Shown: positions 26,123 through 34,763, counted from the first letter of the stretch. The stretch is DNA of 64,000 bases from Parvibaculum sp. (GCF_030651915.1 NZ_JAUSBV010000001.1:32302-96301); one strand, 5' to 3'. The notes: generated by a model from the sequence alone, not told the origin. Numbers and translations are program-made.

Positions 26123-26773
26123 ATGAAGATACTGGGGACGCATATTCCGCCGGTCGCGCTTTCGGGTGCGATTCTCGCCATGATGACGACGGCCGTCGTC
26201 TATTCGCCGACGCTGTACGAAATGTTCTGCGCGGCGACGGGCTATGGCGGCACGGTCAGCGTCAACCGGCCGCTTCGCGCCGATCTCAATGAGGCCGGGC
26301 CGCCCATCACCGTGCGCTTCGATGCCAATATTTCGCCGGGGCTGAAATGGGATTTCCGCCCCGCGCAACGCGACGTGCAGACGCGGATCGGGCTGCCGAC
26401 GACCGTTTACTATCACGCCACCAATACAAGCGACGAGACGCTGGTCGGTCGCGCCACCTTCAATGTAACGCCCGAATCGGCCGGCTATTTCTTCAACAAG
26501 ACCGAGTGCTTCTGCTTCGTCGAACAGAAGCTGGCGCCGGGCGAAAGCGCCGAAATGCCGATCGTTTTCTTCGTCGATCCCGAGATGCTGGACGACGTCG
26601 ATGCGAAAGGCATTCGTACCATCACGCTTTCCTACACTTTCTTCCGCCAGACCTCCGACGAAGACGCCATCGCCTCGGCGCGTTCGCTGCGCGAAGGCTC
26701 GGAGCGGCAGAAACAGGACCTTGCGATCGCCGAAACGGCCGAATTTTCGATCCGGGCGCCGCATGTCCGCTAG
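26123..26773 (+). CDS. ctaG: cytochrome c oxidase assembly protein Cox11/CtaG
   Basis: The 216-residue protein has an N-terminal membrane anchor and a periplasmic copper-binding domain with the family motif ECFCF (residues 132-136, in FNKTECFCFVEQ), followed by PGESAEMPIVFFVDPE. It delivers copper to CuB of cytochrome c oxidase subunit I. The gene stands alone; no cox genes are next to it in this window. Confidence 0.95.
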   Translation: MKILGTHIPPVALSGAILAMMTTAVVYSPTLYEMFCAATGYGGTVSVNRPLRADLNEAGPPITVRFDANISPGLKWDFRPAQRDVQTRIGLPTTVYYHATNTSDETLVGRATFNVTPESAGYFFNKTECFCFVEQKLAPGESAEMPIVFFVDPEMLDDVDAKGIRTITLSYTFFRQTSDEDAIASARSLREGSERQKQDLAIAETAEFSIRAPHVR

Positions 26774-26833
26774 GCCGGACCTCGAAACCCTGTAGGCTCA
26801 GGCTCGCAGTTCGCCACCAGCCCGGCAGGCCCC

Positions 26834-27571
26834 ATGTTTCCCGTTTCCGACGACAATCCCGAACCCGGCACGCCGATTGTGACCTGGGCGCTGATCGCGG
26901 CCTGCGTCGCGGTGTTTTTCTGGCAGATGTCGCTGCCGCCGGGCGCCGACGAGCTGGCCGTCTATCATTACGGGCTGATCCCCGGGGTGCTGTTCGGTTC
27001 GGTGGCGATGGCCGATGCGCCGCTGCCGGCCTGGGGCACCGTCATCAGTTCGATGTTCATGCATGGCAGCCTGATGCATCTCGCCGGCAACATGCTTTAT
27101 CTCTGGATTTTCGGCGACAATGTCGAACTGGCGATGGGGCGCGTGCGCTTCATTATCTTCTATGTCGTCTGCGGTGCGGCGGCGGCGCTGACGCATGCGT
27201 TCCTGGTGCCGGGTTCCACCATCCCGCTGGTCGGCGCCAGCGGTGCGATCTCCGGCGTGCTTGGCGCTTATCTGCTGCTCTATCCGCGGGCCCGGGTGCG
27301 GGTTGTCTTCATTCCGCTTCCGCTGATCCTGCTGCGCACCTTTTATGTCCCGGCGCTGATCGTGCTCGGTCTCTGGTTTGTCATTCAGGTTGTCAGCGGT
27401 CTCGGCAGCGACATCGAGGAGGCGGGCGTCGCCTTCTGGGCGCATGTCGGCGGTTTTGTCGCCGGCGGGTTGTTGATTCCTTTCTTCAAGCGCCGCGATG
27501 TGCCGTTTTTCCACAAGCCGGCGCCGCGCGTCTTCGACAGCCGAAACCAGCGTCGCGGGCCCTGGGGCTGA
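26834..27571 (+). CDS. rhomboid intramembrane serine protease
   Basis: The 245-residue protein has about six membrane helices and the rhomboid catalytic dyad: GASG with Ser136 and AHVGGFVAG with His204. A HAxxxHxxxNM-like helix (FMHGSLMHLAGNMLYLW) completes the active-site region. It should cut transmembrane substrates within the membrane. It converges with the aldose epimerase gene, separated by 3 bp. Confidence 0.92.
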   Translation: MFPVSDDNPEPGTPIVTWALIAACVAVFFWQMSLPPGADELAVYHYGLIPGVLFGSVAMADAPLPAWGTVISSMFMHGSLMHLAGNMLYLWIFGDNVELAMGRVRFIIFYVVCGAAAALTHAFLVPGSTIPLVGASGAISGVLGAYLLLYPRARVRVVFIPLPLILLRTFYVPALIVLGLWFVIQVVSGLGSDIEEAGVAFWAHVGGFVAGGLLIPFFKRRDVPFFHKPAPRVFDSRNQRRGPWG

Positions 27572-27574
27572 GTG

Positions 27575-28465
27575 TCAGCGCGGCTCGACGGCGAAGCGGC
27601 AGGTCAATTCCAGTGTTTCGCCGGGCGCCAGCGCAACGAGGCCGGTGACGCTTTCGGCTTCCGGCCGGTTGACGGCGTCGGGCGCATGGCTGACCGGCTC
27701 GGCGCAAAAGAAGTCCTCACCCGGCGGCGCATAGACGATGGCATGCGGTGCGCCCGTCGCTTCGATCCTGAGCGCGAAGGGCCGGTCGTCCCAGTCGACG
27801 CGCATGTGCCCGTCCGATCCCGAGAAGCAATGATCGACCTCGACATCCTTCATCGCCTGCGGCGGGTCGAAGCGCCACTTCTTCGGCGTCGCGGCGAGGC
27901 CGGTCGGAATGCCGTCCGCATCGCTCTCCCAGACGCGCGGCAGATGCGCGGCGAGGTGCGCCGTCGCGCGCGCCTCGAAAAAGGGATGCAGACCGAGACC
28001 GGCCGGCATCGCCTCGCCGGCGCGATTGGTCAGGCGCATCGTGACCGCAAGGCCCGTCTCGTCCAGCGCGAAATGCTGCTCGGCCTCGAAGCTCCACGGC
28101 CATGTCCAGTGCGGGTCATGCCCGTCGTGATGAAAGCGCAGGCGCGCCCGGGCGGGGTGTGCCTCCGCAACCTCCCATGCCGTCTGCCAGCCCCGTCCAT
28201 GGATGGCGTGAGGCGCGCAAATGTGATCGGGCGGCAATTGCACCTGGCGGCCGGCGAAAGAGAAGCGGCCGTTCGTGATGCGCCCGGAAAAGGGCACCAG
28301 CGGATAGCAGGCCATGTCGAGCGGACCCGGTGCCGCGATGCCCGGCGGCAGCGGCCGCAGCATCTGCTGCACGCCGTTCGTATGCGTGGCGCTGAAACGC
28401 GCAATGCAGCCGCCGGTTTCGGGTGCCAGCGCCACCTCGAGATGTCCTTGCGTCAGTATCGGCAT
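27575..28465 (-). CDS. aldose 1-epimerase family protein
   Basis: The 296-residue protein has a galactose mutarotase-like fold with catalytic-type His in HAIHGRGWQTAWE (about residue 87-92) and a Glu near the C-terminus (GEDFFCAEPVSH, then ALAPGETLEL). It should interconvert anomers of an aldose or a sugar phosphate. The exact substrate is not readable. The 3' end is 3 bp from the rhomboid gene. Confidence 0.8.
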   Translation of the reverse strand: MPILTQGHLEVALAPETGGCIARFSATHTNGVQQMLRPLPPGIAAPGPLDMACYPLVPFSGRITNGRFSFAGRQVQLPPDHICAPHAIHGRGWQTAWEVAEAHPARARLRFHHDGHDPHWTWPWSFEAEQHFALDETGLAVTMRLTNRAGEAMPAGLGLHPFFEARATAHLAAHLPRVWESDADGIPTGLAATPKKWRFDPPQAMKDVEVDHCFSGSDGHMRVDWDDRPFALRIEATGAPHAIVYAPPGEDFFCAEPVSHAPDAVNRPEAESVTGLVALAPGETLELTCRFAVEPR

Positions 28466-28633
28466 TGGCGGTTTGCCCTTTTGCGTTGGCCGGCCCTGCG
28501 GCGGTCGGAAGAAGCCCTCAAGCAGGTTTTGCGCCTCGATCGGGCCGGGGCCGGCCTCCGTTGTGCCGTTTAATCGTATGATTTTCAGAAAGACCGAAGG
28601 CGTGACAGGGCTTTTTGCGCGCCGCCGCGCGGT

Positions 28634-29212
28634 TCAGACGTAGCCGAGATTTTTCTCGATGCCGGCGCAGAGCATGTGGCCGATGACGATATGCATTTCC
28701 TGGATGCGTGCGGTGGTTTTCGACGGCACGCAGATCAGGTGATCGGCCCATTCCCTCGTCGCATCGGGCTCGGCGCCGGTCAGCGCCGCGGTGACGAGGC
28801 CCTGGCGGCGGGCGGCGGCCAGCGCCAGCGCCACGTTGGGGCTCGTGCCGGACGTCGAAATGCCGATGGCGAGATCGCCGCGCCGTCCCAGCGCTTCCAC
28901 CTGGCGCTCGAAGACATGCGCATAGCCCATGTCGTTGGCGGCCGCCGTCAGCACCGAGGTGTCGGTCGTCAGCGCCAGCGCCGGAATGGCCGGGCGGTCC
29001 TTGACGAAACGCACCGATAGCACGGCGGCGATCTGCTGCGCGGCCGCGGCGCTGCCGCCATTGCCGAACAGGATCAGCTTGCCGCCGCCGGCCACCGCTT
29101 CCGAACAGGCCGCCACGAGGCTCGTGAAATCATGCTCGAGTTTCTTGGCCGTCTCATGCGCCACTTTCAGATGTTCGTCGAAAGTCGCGTGGAAAATCTC
29201 GCTCGTGCCCAA
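28634..29212 (-). CDS. GmhA-like SIS-domain protein (phosphoheptose isomerase family, altered zinc site)
   Basis: The 192-residue protein is of GmhA length and sequence: GNGGSAAAAQQ (50-60), TTDTSVLT, ANDMGYAHVFERQVEALG, ISTSGTSPNV and RIQEMHIVIGHMLC. In E. coli GmhA zinc is held by His61, Glu65, Gln172 and His180. Here the first two positions are Gln60 and Val64, while Gln171 and His179 remain. A DiaA-like role or a different isomerase is possible. A TTG start with AGAGGA upstream is used. Confidence 0.75.
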   Translation of the reverse strand: MGTSEIFHATFDEHLKVAHETAKKLEHDFTSLVAACSEAVAGGGKLILFGNGGSAAAAQQIAAVLSVRFVKDRPAIPALALTTDTSVLTAAANDMGYAHVFERQVEALGRRGDLAIGISTSGTSPNVALALAAARRQGLVTAALTGAEPDATREWADHLICVPSKTTARIQEMHIVIGHMLCAGIEKNLGYV

Positions 29213-29242
29213 GATGGTCCTCTTCGTTCGAAACCGGCCCGT

Positions 29243-30400
29243 TTATAGGCCCTTGGCCGCCGTTCCGCCAGTACGCGGCCCCAGCTCTTCCTTCAGCCGC
29301 AACAGCCGCATGATGTCGCGCAGCGCGACAATGCCGACCAGCTTGCCGCCGCTGACCACCAGCAGCCGACCGTTGCCGCTCTCGCGCATCGTCTTCAGCG
29401 CCGCCTCGCCGCTTTCATCGGCGCCGATGGCGGTCAGACGCGACAGCGGATGCATCGCCTCGCGCACGCTCAGGCGTTCCCAGTTGGCGCGCTCGATATT
29501 GCGCAGATCGCTGACGCTGATCGAGCCGACAAGTCTGTCGCCGTCCAGTACCGGAAAGGTTTCGTGGAAGGAGCCGTAGATGTGCTCGTCGACCAGCCGC
29601 CGCAAGTTGATGACGGCCGGCACGGTCAGCGGATTGGCCGTCATGAAGCGCGACACCGGTTCCGACTTCAGCAATTGATGGGTCTGCAATTGCGTGTAGG
29701 AGGCGCGCGAGGCGGTGTTGAGAAAGAGCCCGATCAGGCCCCACCAGATGCCGGCGACCAGATTGCCCGACAGCAGGCTGAACAGGCCGAGCGCGATCAG
29801 GCCGAGCCCGAAGCCCTGGCCGACGCGCGAGGCACGCTTCGTCGCCGCGTCGATATCGCCCGATCGGCCCCAGAGCCAGGCGCGGTAGACGCGGCCGCCA
29901 TCGAGCGGAAAGGCCGGCACCATGTTGAAAATGGCGAGGATCAGATTGATCAGCGCCAGATAGCGCGCCACGCCCGATATGGTTTCGGGCAAGGCCGCGG
30001 CCAGCGCCGCCGCGCCGATCAGATAGAAGCCCGCCGCCAGCCCGAGGCTCGCAATCGGACCGGCGATGGCCATCATGAATTCCGCGCGCGGCGTCGGCGG
30101 TTCCTTTTCCATCTGCGCCACACCGCCGAAGATGAAAAGCGTGATGCCCGAGATCGGAATGTCGTAGCGCCGCGCCACCACCGAATGCGAGAGCTCGTGC
30201 AGGACGATCGAGAGAAACAGTCCCATCGCGCCGACAATGCCCATCGACCAGTAGGTGGCGGTATCGAGGCCCGGATAGAATTCGGGGAAATAGCCGGTCG
30301 ACAACGTCCAGGAGATCAGCAGGGCGATGAAAATCCAGCTGACATCGAGCTTGACGTCGAATCCCGCCAGCCGGAAAAGCCTCAATTGCGCGCCGAACAT
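29243..30400 (-). CDS. site-2 protease family (SpoIVFB-type) with two CBS domains
   Basis: The 385-residue intramembrane metalloprotease has HELSH at 68-72 and a second metal motif NMVPAFPLDGGR with Asp167. Six or so membrane helices fill residues 1-240. Two CBS domains occupy about 245-300 and 310-370. It should cleave membrane-bound regulators, with the CBS pair sensing adenine nucleotides or ionic conditions. The start at 30400 is preceded by AAGGAG. A long upstream open stretch on this strand is not part of the gene. Confidence 0.88.
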   Translation of the reverse strand: MFGAQLRLFRLAGFDVKLDVSWIFIALLISWTLSTGYFPEFYPGLDTATYWSMGIVGAMGLFLSIVLHELSHSVVARRYDIPISGITLFIFGGVAQMEKEPPTPRAEFMMAIAGPIASLGLAAGFYLIGAAALAAALPETISGVARYLALINLILAIFNMVPAFPLDGGRVYRAWLWGRSGDIDAATKRASRVGQGFGLGLIALGLFSLLSGNLVAGIWWGLIGLFLNTASRASYTQLQTHQLLKSEPVSRFMTANPLTVPAVINLRRLVDEHIYGSFHETFPVLDGDRLVGSISVSDLRNIERANWERLSVREAMHPLSRLTAIGADESGEAALKTMRESGNGRLLVVSGGKLVGIVALRDIMRLLRLKEELGPRTGGTAAKGL

Positions 30401-30560
30401 CCTGTCTCCTTCATGATTGCCGTTTGCGGCCATTCTACACATAATTGCCGCAACCCCGGTGGCGGCAAACGGTCGCCCGGTCATTCGTGCTTGTCTGAGC
30501 GCCGCAGGCGTCCATACTGCCTCTATATGGCTGTCGTCGGAACTATACCGGGAGGATGTC

Positions 30561-30749
30561 ATGGCGCTTTGGACAAGATGGCTGATCACGCTTGCGGCCA
30601 TGCTGATTGCGAGTGTCGTTGCCGGCTATTTGTGGAACTGGATGTTCAACGCCGACATTCCGAGCTATCTCAGCGGGCTGGTCGGCGGCGCGGCAGCGGT
30701 GCCGGTCTGGGAATTGCTGAAGCGGATGGACGGCACCCCGGCGTCGTAG
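30561..30749 (+). CDS. small membrane protein of 62 residues
   Basis: A short protein with one clear membrane helix (residues 5-24, LITLAAMLIASVVAGYLW) and a second weakly hydrophobic stretch (SGLVGGAAAVPVWELL) is preceded by GGGAGG and starts with ATG at 30561. The longer frame starting at 30417 lacks a ribosome-binding site. I do not recognise it. It is divergent to the site-2 protease gene. Confidence 0.6.
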   Translation: MALWTRWLITLAAMLIASVVAGYLWNWMFNADIPSYLSGLVGGAAAVPVWELLKRMDGTPAS

Positions 30750-30801
30750 GGTTTCGTTGCGGACCGGGAAACAGGTGGCCGGAATTTTCATCATCAAGAA
30801 C

Positions 30802-31947
30802 ATGAGCGCATGGGCCGGGCGTTTGCTGGGCGGCGTGATCGCGACGGCGATCGGAGTGCCGGCTGCCACGGCCGAAGAAACATGGACGCTCAGCGGCGAT
30901 CTGCGCGGCGGCTATTTCGCCAGCGAGAGCAAGGCCCGCAACGGCACGGTCACCGAGGTCGACGCCTTGCGCGGCCGGCTGCGGCTGGCGGCCGAGCGCG
31001 ATATCGGCGCCGATTTTCATTTTCGCGCCCGTCTGGCGGGCCGCTACGGGCAGCACCAGACCGGCCATGGTTTCCACCTGCATGGTTATGCCTCGACCTC
31101 GACCGGCATGGAGCTTGGCGAGACGACGCTTGACGAGTTCTATCTCGATTACGCGGACGAAAGCCGTCCATGGTCGCTCCGTGTCGGTCGCTTCCAGAAC
31201 CAGTTCGCGCTGGAAGGCGTTGCGTCGAAGGGGCTCGACCGCAATGACAGCCCCAATATCGATGTCACATGGACGGACGGCATTCACTATCGCTATCGGA
31301 TACAGCCCGGCTGGCGCGCTCATGTCGTTCTGCAACACAACCATCGCAACGGGCCCGGCGCGGCCGTGCGGGCACCGCTCGATTTTTCCGACAATGGCAG
31401 CCGCGTTGCGGTTTTCTCTGGCCTGGAGGCGACAGAGTCTCTGGGGCCGATCGTGCAACGGATGATCGGCGTCACCTGGATGCCCGAGGCGCTCGCTTCG
31501 GACGGAACGGCGTTTTCGCGTCGCGAGGATTACATCACGCTGGTCGGCCGCATGGCCGCCAGCTGGACACTCACCGATGACGGCCTTCGTCTCGTGCCCG
31601 GCTTCGAGATCGGCTATGCGCCCAACCGGCCGCGCGCCACCGTCACCGGCTCGGGCGACGCGGGCGATGCCGGCGGGCTCGCCTGGCAGGCAGCCGTCAG
31701 CTTCTATGACATCGCGCCCGGCCATAATCTCGGACTTGTCTATGCGCGCATCGATGCCGGCTGGCTGCTCTCCGGCGATTTTCGCGGCAATGACGAATTG
31801 TCGGAGGTCCGCTACCAGTGGCGCTTTTCGCCGCAATGGTCCTTTGAAGCCCGCTACCGGCTGCGCGAAGAGATCGATGTTCCGGCGGCCGCACCCGGCC
31901 GGCGCGAGGATCGCGATTTCTATCTGCGGATATCCGGCCGATTCTGA
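30802..31947 (+). CDS. outer-membrane beta-barrel (porin-like) protein
   Basis: The 381-residue protein has a signal peptide (MSAWAGRLLGGVIATAIGVPAATA) and then alternating amphipathic strands ending in LRISGRF with a terminal aromatic residue, typical of outer-membrane barrels. It resembles alginate-export/porin-type proteins by look, but I cannot name a substrate. The ATG at 30802 is used; a TTG at 30757 and a GTG at 30775 are alternatives. A long gap follows. Confidence 0.65.
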   Translation: MSAWAGRLLGGVIATAIGVPAATAEETWTLSGDLRGGYFASESKARNGTVTEVDALRGRLRLAAERDIGADFHFRARLAGRYGQHQTGHGFHLHGYASTSTGMELGETTLDEFYLDYADESRPWSLRVGRFQNQFALEGVASKGLDRNDSPNIDVTWTDGIHYRYRIQPGWRAHVVLQHNHRNGPGAAVRAPLDFSDNGSRVAVFSGLEATESLGPIVQRMIGVTWMPEALASDGTAFSRREDYITLVGRMAASWTLTDDGLRLVPGFEIGYAPNRPRATVTGSGDAGDAGGLAWQAAVSFYDIAPGHNLGLVYARIDAGWLLSGDFRGNDELSEVRYQWRFSPQWSFEARYRLREEIDVPAAAPGRREDRDFYLRISGRF

Positions 31948-32215
31948 ACGGTGCTTTCCTGACCTCGGACGAAGGTGGGGCGTGTTCCGCGCCCTTGTCG
32001 TCCAATTGCGTCATGCGGGCGCGGACCCCGTTTTCCAGTCCCCCCCCCTCAAGTGCTCCGGCGCTTTTTTGAATCAAACGGCGCAAATCCGCGCGACGCG
32101 ATGCAAAGCGCGCCGCCGCCGACGCCTGCACTACGTATATTCCGATTCTGTCCTTGCCCGTCGAATTGCGCGACCATTATTGAAGTTGGACGTCCCGTAA
32201 GGGAAGAGTGCGACC
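31948..32215. other. intergenic region without recognised gene
   Basis: The stretch between the barrel-protein gene and the hairpin holds no frame that I believe. It has a run of nine C at 32039-32049 and the AT-richer sequence CTACGTATATTCC around 32131-32143. A weak promoter-like pair TTGCCC (32154) and ATTATT (32176), 16 bp apart, could serve the 64-residue gene. Confidence 0.4.
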
Positions 32216-32263
32216 GAAGTCCTCGCTCAGAGTCCCCGCCCCCCCGAGCTGAGCGAGGACTTC
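32216..32263. promoter_or_regulatory. 15-bp perfect inverted repeat (leader hairpin)
   Basis: GAAGTCCTCGCTCAG (32216-32230) and CTGAGCGAGGACTTC (32249-32263) are exact inverted copies around an 18-base C-rich loop. The stem ends 12 bp before the GGAG of the next gene, so it likely lies in its 5' leader. No U-run follows, so it is not an obvious terminator. Confidence 0.75.
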
Positions 32264-32285
32264 ACATCGCCTCCGGAGATGTCCC

Positions 32286-32480
32286 TTGAGTCAGATCATC
32301 TATTATCAGCGGCCCGAAGCGCATGCCGCGGTTTCCCGGATCATGGTTCCGACCGAGGCCGGGACGGTGAAGCAAATTCGCCGTCTGCAGGCGCTTGGTT
32401 ACACCATTGTCAGTGTTTCGGCGGGCGCGGATGCAGAGGAACCTCTGCAGCGCATCCCGAAGCTGAGAGCCGTCCGCTGA
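32286..32480 (+). CDS. conserved-looking small protein, 64 residues, unknown function
   Basis: The protein reads MSQIIYYQRPEAHAAVSRIM, then VPTEAGTVKQIRRLQALGYTIVSV and a basic end. It starts at TTG (32286) with GGAG seven bases upstream; an ATG at 32279 opens a different, less plausible frame. Hydrophobic-charged alternation suggests a compact alpha/beta fold. I do not recognise a family. A strong hairpin lies in its presumed leader. Confidence 0.55.
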   Translation: MSQIIYYQRPEAHAAVSRIMVPTEAGTVKQIRRLQALGYTIVSVSAGADAEEPLQRIPKLRAVR

Positions 32481-32514
32481 GCGCCGGCTCGTCGGCGCCG
32501 GCCGCCTTTTCCTG

Positions 32515-33165
32515 TCAGGGAAAAAGGTCCTCGATGTTTTCAATGACCTCGATATAGCTGACCGACGGGTCGATCTCGACGCCGAAGCCGAGCGTTGCCT
32601 GTTCGATCCCTTCATATTCGAAAGTCAGAACCGCCATGATGATATTGGGCCGTTCGCCGTCCTCGGACAGCGGCAGCAGCAGGCGATTGACGGTCAGGCT
32701 GCTTTCCCGCGATGCGACATATTTTCCCCGCGAAAACACCGGCAGCCGTTCTTTCCAGGCTGTCTGATAAAGCCTCCGGGTGAATTCGTCCGGCCCGGGC
32801 GCCGCCGCGTCTCCCTCATATTCGCCGATATATTTTCCGGTCAGGTCGGCGCCGAAGGCGGTGACGACTGCCGTGCCGACCAGGCGGCAGCGAAAGCGCG
32901 TGCCGTCCGCCAGCGCGTCGGCGAGCATGATGCTGGGCAATATCTCCTTGATCTCGCCGGGAACGATGTCGGACCGTTGCGGCATGCGCCGCGTGCCGCG
33001 CTTCCCGTTCCAGTAGACGAGCGCCTTGCTCAGTTTCGAGTCGTTCAGATAGTCGTATCTGACGAGGCCGGACTTTTCGGGTCCCGGAGTATCGGCGGGC
33101 GGCATGTCCGGGTCGTCGGCGCTCAGGGCTTCGCGGTCATGGGCCTTGTCCGACGGGTATTGCAT
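32515..33165 (-). CDS. PAS domain-containing protein (PAS_5 type)
   Basis: The 216-residue protein matches the alphaproteobacterial PAS_5 pattern: RYDYLNDSKLSKALVYWNGKRG, MPQRSDIVPGEIKEILPSIMLAD, RFRCRLVGTAVVTAFGADLTGKYI. There is no output domain, so it likely senses or relays a signal through a partner. The ATG at 33165 is used. The Pho-box-like arrays at 33.6-33.76 kb lie upstream of it on the same strand orientation but over 440 bp away. Confidence 0.75.
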   Translation of the reverse strand: MQYPSDKAHDREALSADDPDMPPADTPGPEKSGLVRYDYLNDSKLSKALVYWNGKRGTRRMPQRSDIVPGEIKEILPSIMLADALADGTRFRCRLVGTAVVTAFGADLTGKYIGEYEGDAAAPGPDEFTRRLYQTAWKERLPVFSRGKYVASRESSLTVNRLLLPLSEDGERPNIIMAVLTFEYEGIEQATLGFGVEIDPSVSYIEVIENIEDLFP

Positions 33166-33605
33166 GAGCAATCGCGCCTTTTCTGAGGTTCGGGATGTTC
33201 GGATGGGAGATCGAGACGCCAACCATCGAACCGCCATCGACCATCGCCCCGGCGAGGGCCCGTTGTCTGAAACCGGTGGTTTCGACGCTATGGACTTGTA
33301 CGATTCGGGGTCAGGCTCGGAAAATACGTAGGGCCGAAGACCGGCGGCGCGTGCCGGCCGCCGTCCGGGGTGGGGGCGATGCCGGATGCGGTCCGGGCGC
33401 GCGGTCCGGGGCCGGGGATAAGTTTTTTGCCGCCGGCATTCTCATCGGGATCGGAGGGGTATGCCGCAGCTTGCAGCGTGACGCTGGATAAGTCGAACTT
33501 GTCCCCGCCTCATTCTTGCCCGAGTGGCTTTGCCACTGTGGCAAACCGGGTTCGCGTTCCGGCAAGAGGGTCTGTCGGCGAGACGCGCCGGATGCCCGCA
33601 TCTGG
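33166..33605. other. gene-free region downstream of Pho-box-like arrays
   Basis: No convincing protein frame exists here; frames on either strand give Arg/Pro/Ala-rich nonsense. It contains a perfect palindrome TTTGCCACTGTGGCAAA at 33529-33545, and a small palindrome CAGCGTGACGCTG at 33474-33486. A small RNA on the minus strand driven by the arrays is possible; no promoter -10 can be pointed to with confidence. Confidence 0.5.
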
Positions 33606-33638
33606 TTTTGTGACAGTTTTTTGACAGTTTTGTGACAG
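33606..33638 (-). promoter_or_regulatory. triple 11-bp direct repeat, Pho-box-like (array 1)
   Basis: TGACAG occurs at 33611, 33622 and 33633, exactly 11 bp apart. On the minus strand this reads CTGTCA followed by A-rich 5-base spacers, as in PhoB boxes (two 7-bp repeats with 4-bp spacing, here three units). The orientation points toward the PAS gene. Confidence 0.65.
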
Positions 33639-33731
33639 AGGGGGGGGTCCGGGAATCGGCGTCGCTGTCACAATTGCCGGTTCCAGCCTCTATCGCTCTG
33701 AAATTGCAGGAAGATTCCGGAATCCCGGTGA

Positions 33732-33763
33732 TTTGTGACAGAAGGATGACAGTGCTGTGACAG
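33732..33763 (-). promoter_or_regulatory. triple 11-bp direct repeat, Pho-box-like (array 2)
   Basis: TGACAG occurs at 33736, 33747 and 33758, again exactly 11 bp apart, 98 bp from array 1. On the minus strand the units read CTGTCAC, CTGTCAT and CTGTCAC. A single opposite copy CTGTCA lies between the arrays at 33665. The array lies 20 bp past the kdsD stop codon. Confidence 0.65.
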
Positions 33764-33782
33764 TCGCTGTCGTCTCTGCTGC

Positions 33783-34763
33783 CTAGACGACGCCTGCCTT
33801 CAGGAAGTCGTGGATATGGACGATGCCGACGGGCATGCCATCCTCGACCGCGAACAGGCTGGTAATCTTCTTTTGATTCAACAGGTTGACCGCTTCGGAG
33901 GCGAGCATGTCCGGGCTCACCGTCACCGGGGTGCGGTTCATGATCTCGCCGGCGGTCTTCGACAACAGGCCCTCGGCCGAGTGACGGCGGATGTCGCCAT
34001 CGGTGATCATGCCCGCCAGGCGCCCGCTTTCGTCGGTCAAGCCTATGCAGCCCTTGGACTTTTTCGACATCACCACCAGCGCTTCGCTCATCGGCGTCTC
34101 GGGGCGGGCGAGCGGTATCGCCTCGCCTGTCTCCATGATCTCGCGCACATGGCTGAGCATGGCGCCGAGCTTGCCGCCGGGGTGGAAGACCTTGAAATCC
34201 TTGGCAGAAAAACCCTTGCGCTCGATCAGCGCCATGGCGATCGCATCGCCCAAAGCCAGCTGCATGGTGGTCGAGGTGGTCGGCGCCAGCTTGTTGGGGC
34301 AGGCCTCCTCGACCTTCGGCAGCAAGAGCGCGATGTCGGCGGCGCTGCCGAGCACGCTGCCCTGTTCCTGGGTGATCGCGACCAGCGGAATCGCGAAGCG
34401 TTTCGAATGCGAAATGATGCTGTAAAGCTCTGAAACTTCACCCGATTTCGAGATCGCGAGGATCGCGTCGCCATTGACGATCATACCGAGATCGCCATGG
34501 CTCGCCTCGCCCGGATGGACGAACTGGGCCGGGGTGCCGGTCGAGGCCAGCGTCGCGGCGATCTTGCGGGCGATGTGGCCGGACTTGCCCATGCCGGTGA
34601 CGATGACGCGGCCGGTGGCGCTGCCGAGCATCTCGACGGCCGCGGTGAAGGGCCCGTCGAGCGACGCCATCAGCGCCTTAAGTCCTTCTATTTCAAGGGA
34701 AAGCGTGCGCTGCGCCGAGGCGAGGTGGTCGGGCCGGGCGGCGGATTTGGGGTCTTGCGGCAA
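33783..34763 (-). CDS. kdsD: arabinose-5-phosphate isomerase KdsD
   Basis: The 326-residue protein has an SIS domain (residues 35-180; GMGKSGHIARKIAATLASTGTPA and PGEASHGDLGM are KdsD signatures), and two CBS domains (about 205-262 and 270-325). It converts ribulose-5-phosphate to arabinose-5-phosphate for KDO in LPS. A TTG start with AGGAGA upstream is used. It stands alone at the head of the polysaccharide region, divergent to a phosphatase gene. Confidence 0.92.
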   Translation of the reverse strand: MPQDPKSAARPDHLASAQRTLSLEIEGLKALMASLDGPFTAAVEMLGSATGRVIVTGMGKSGHIARKIAATLASTGTPAQFVHPGEASHGDLGMIVNGDAILAISKSGEVSELYSIISHSKRFAIPLVAITQEQGSVLGSAADIALLLPKVEEACPNKLAPTTSTTMQLALGDAIAMALIERKGFSAKDFKVFHPGGKLGAMLSHVREIMETGEAIPLARPETPMSEALVVMSKKSKGCIGLTDESGRLAGMITDGDIRRHSAEGLLSKTAGEIMNRTPVTVSPDMLASEAVNLLNQKKITSLFAVEDGMPVGIVHIHDFLKAGVV

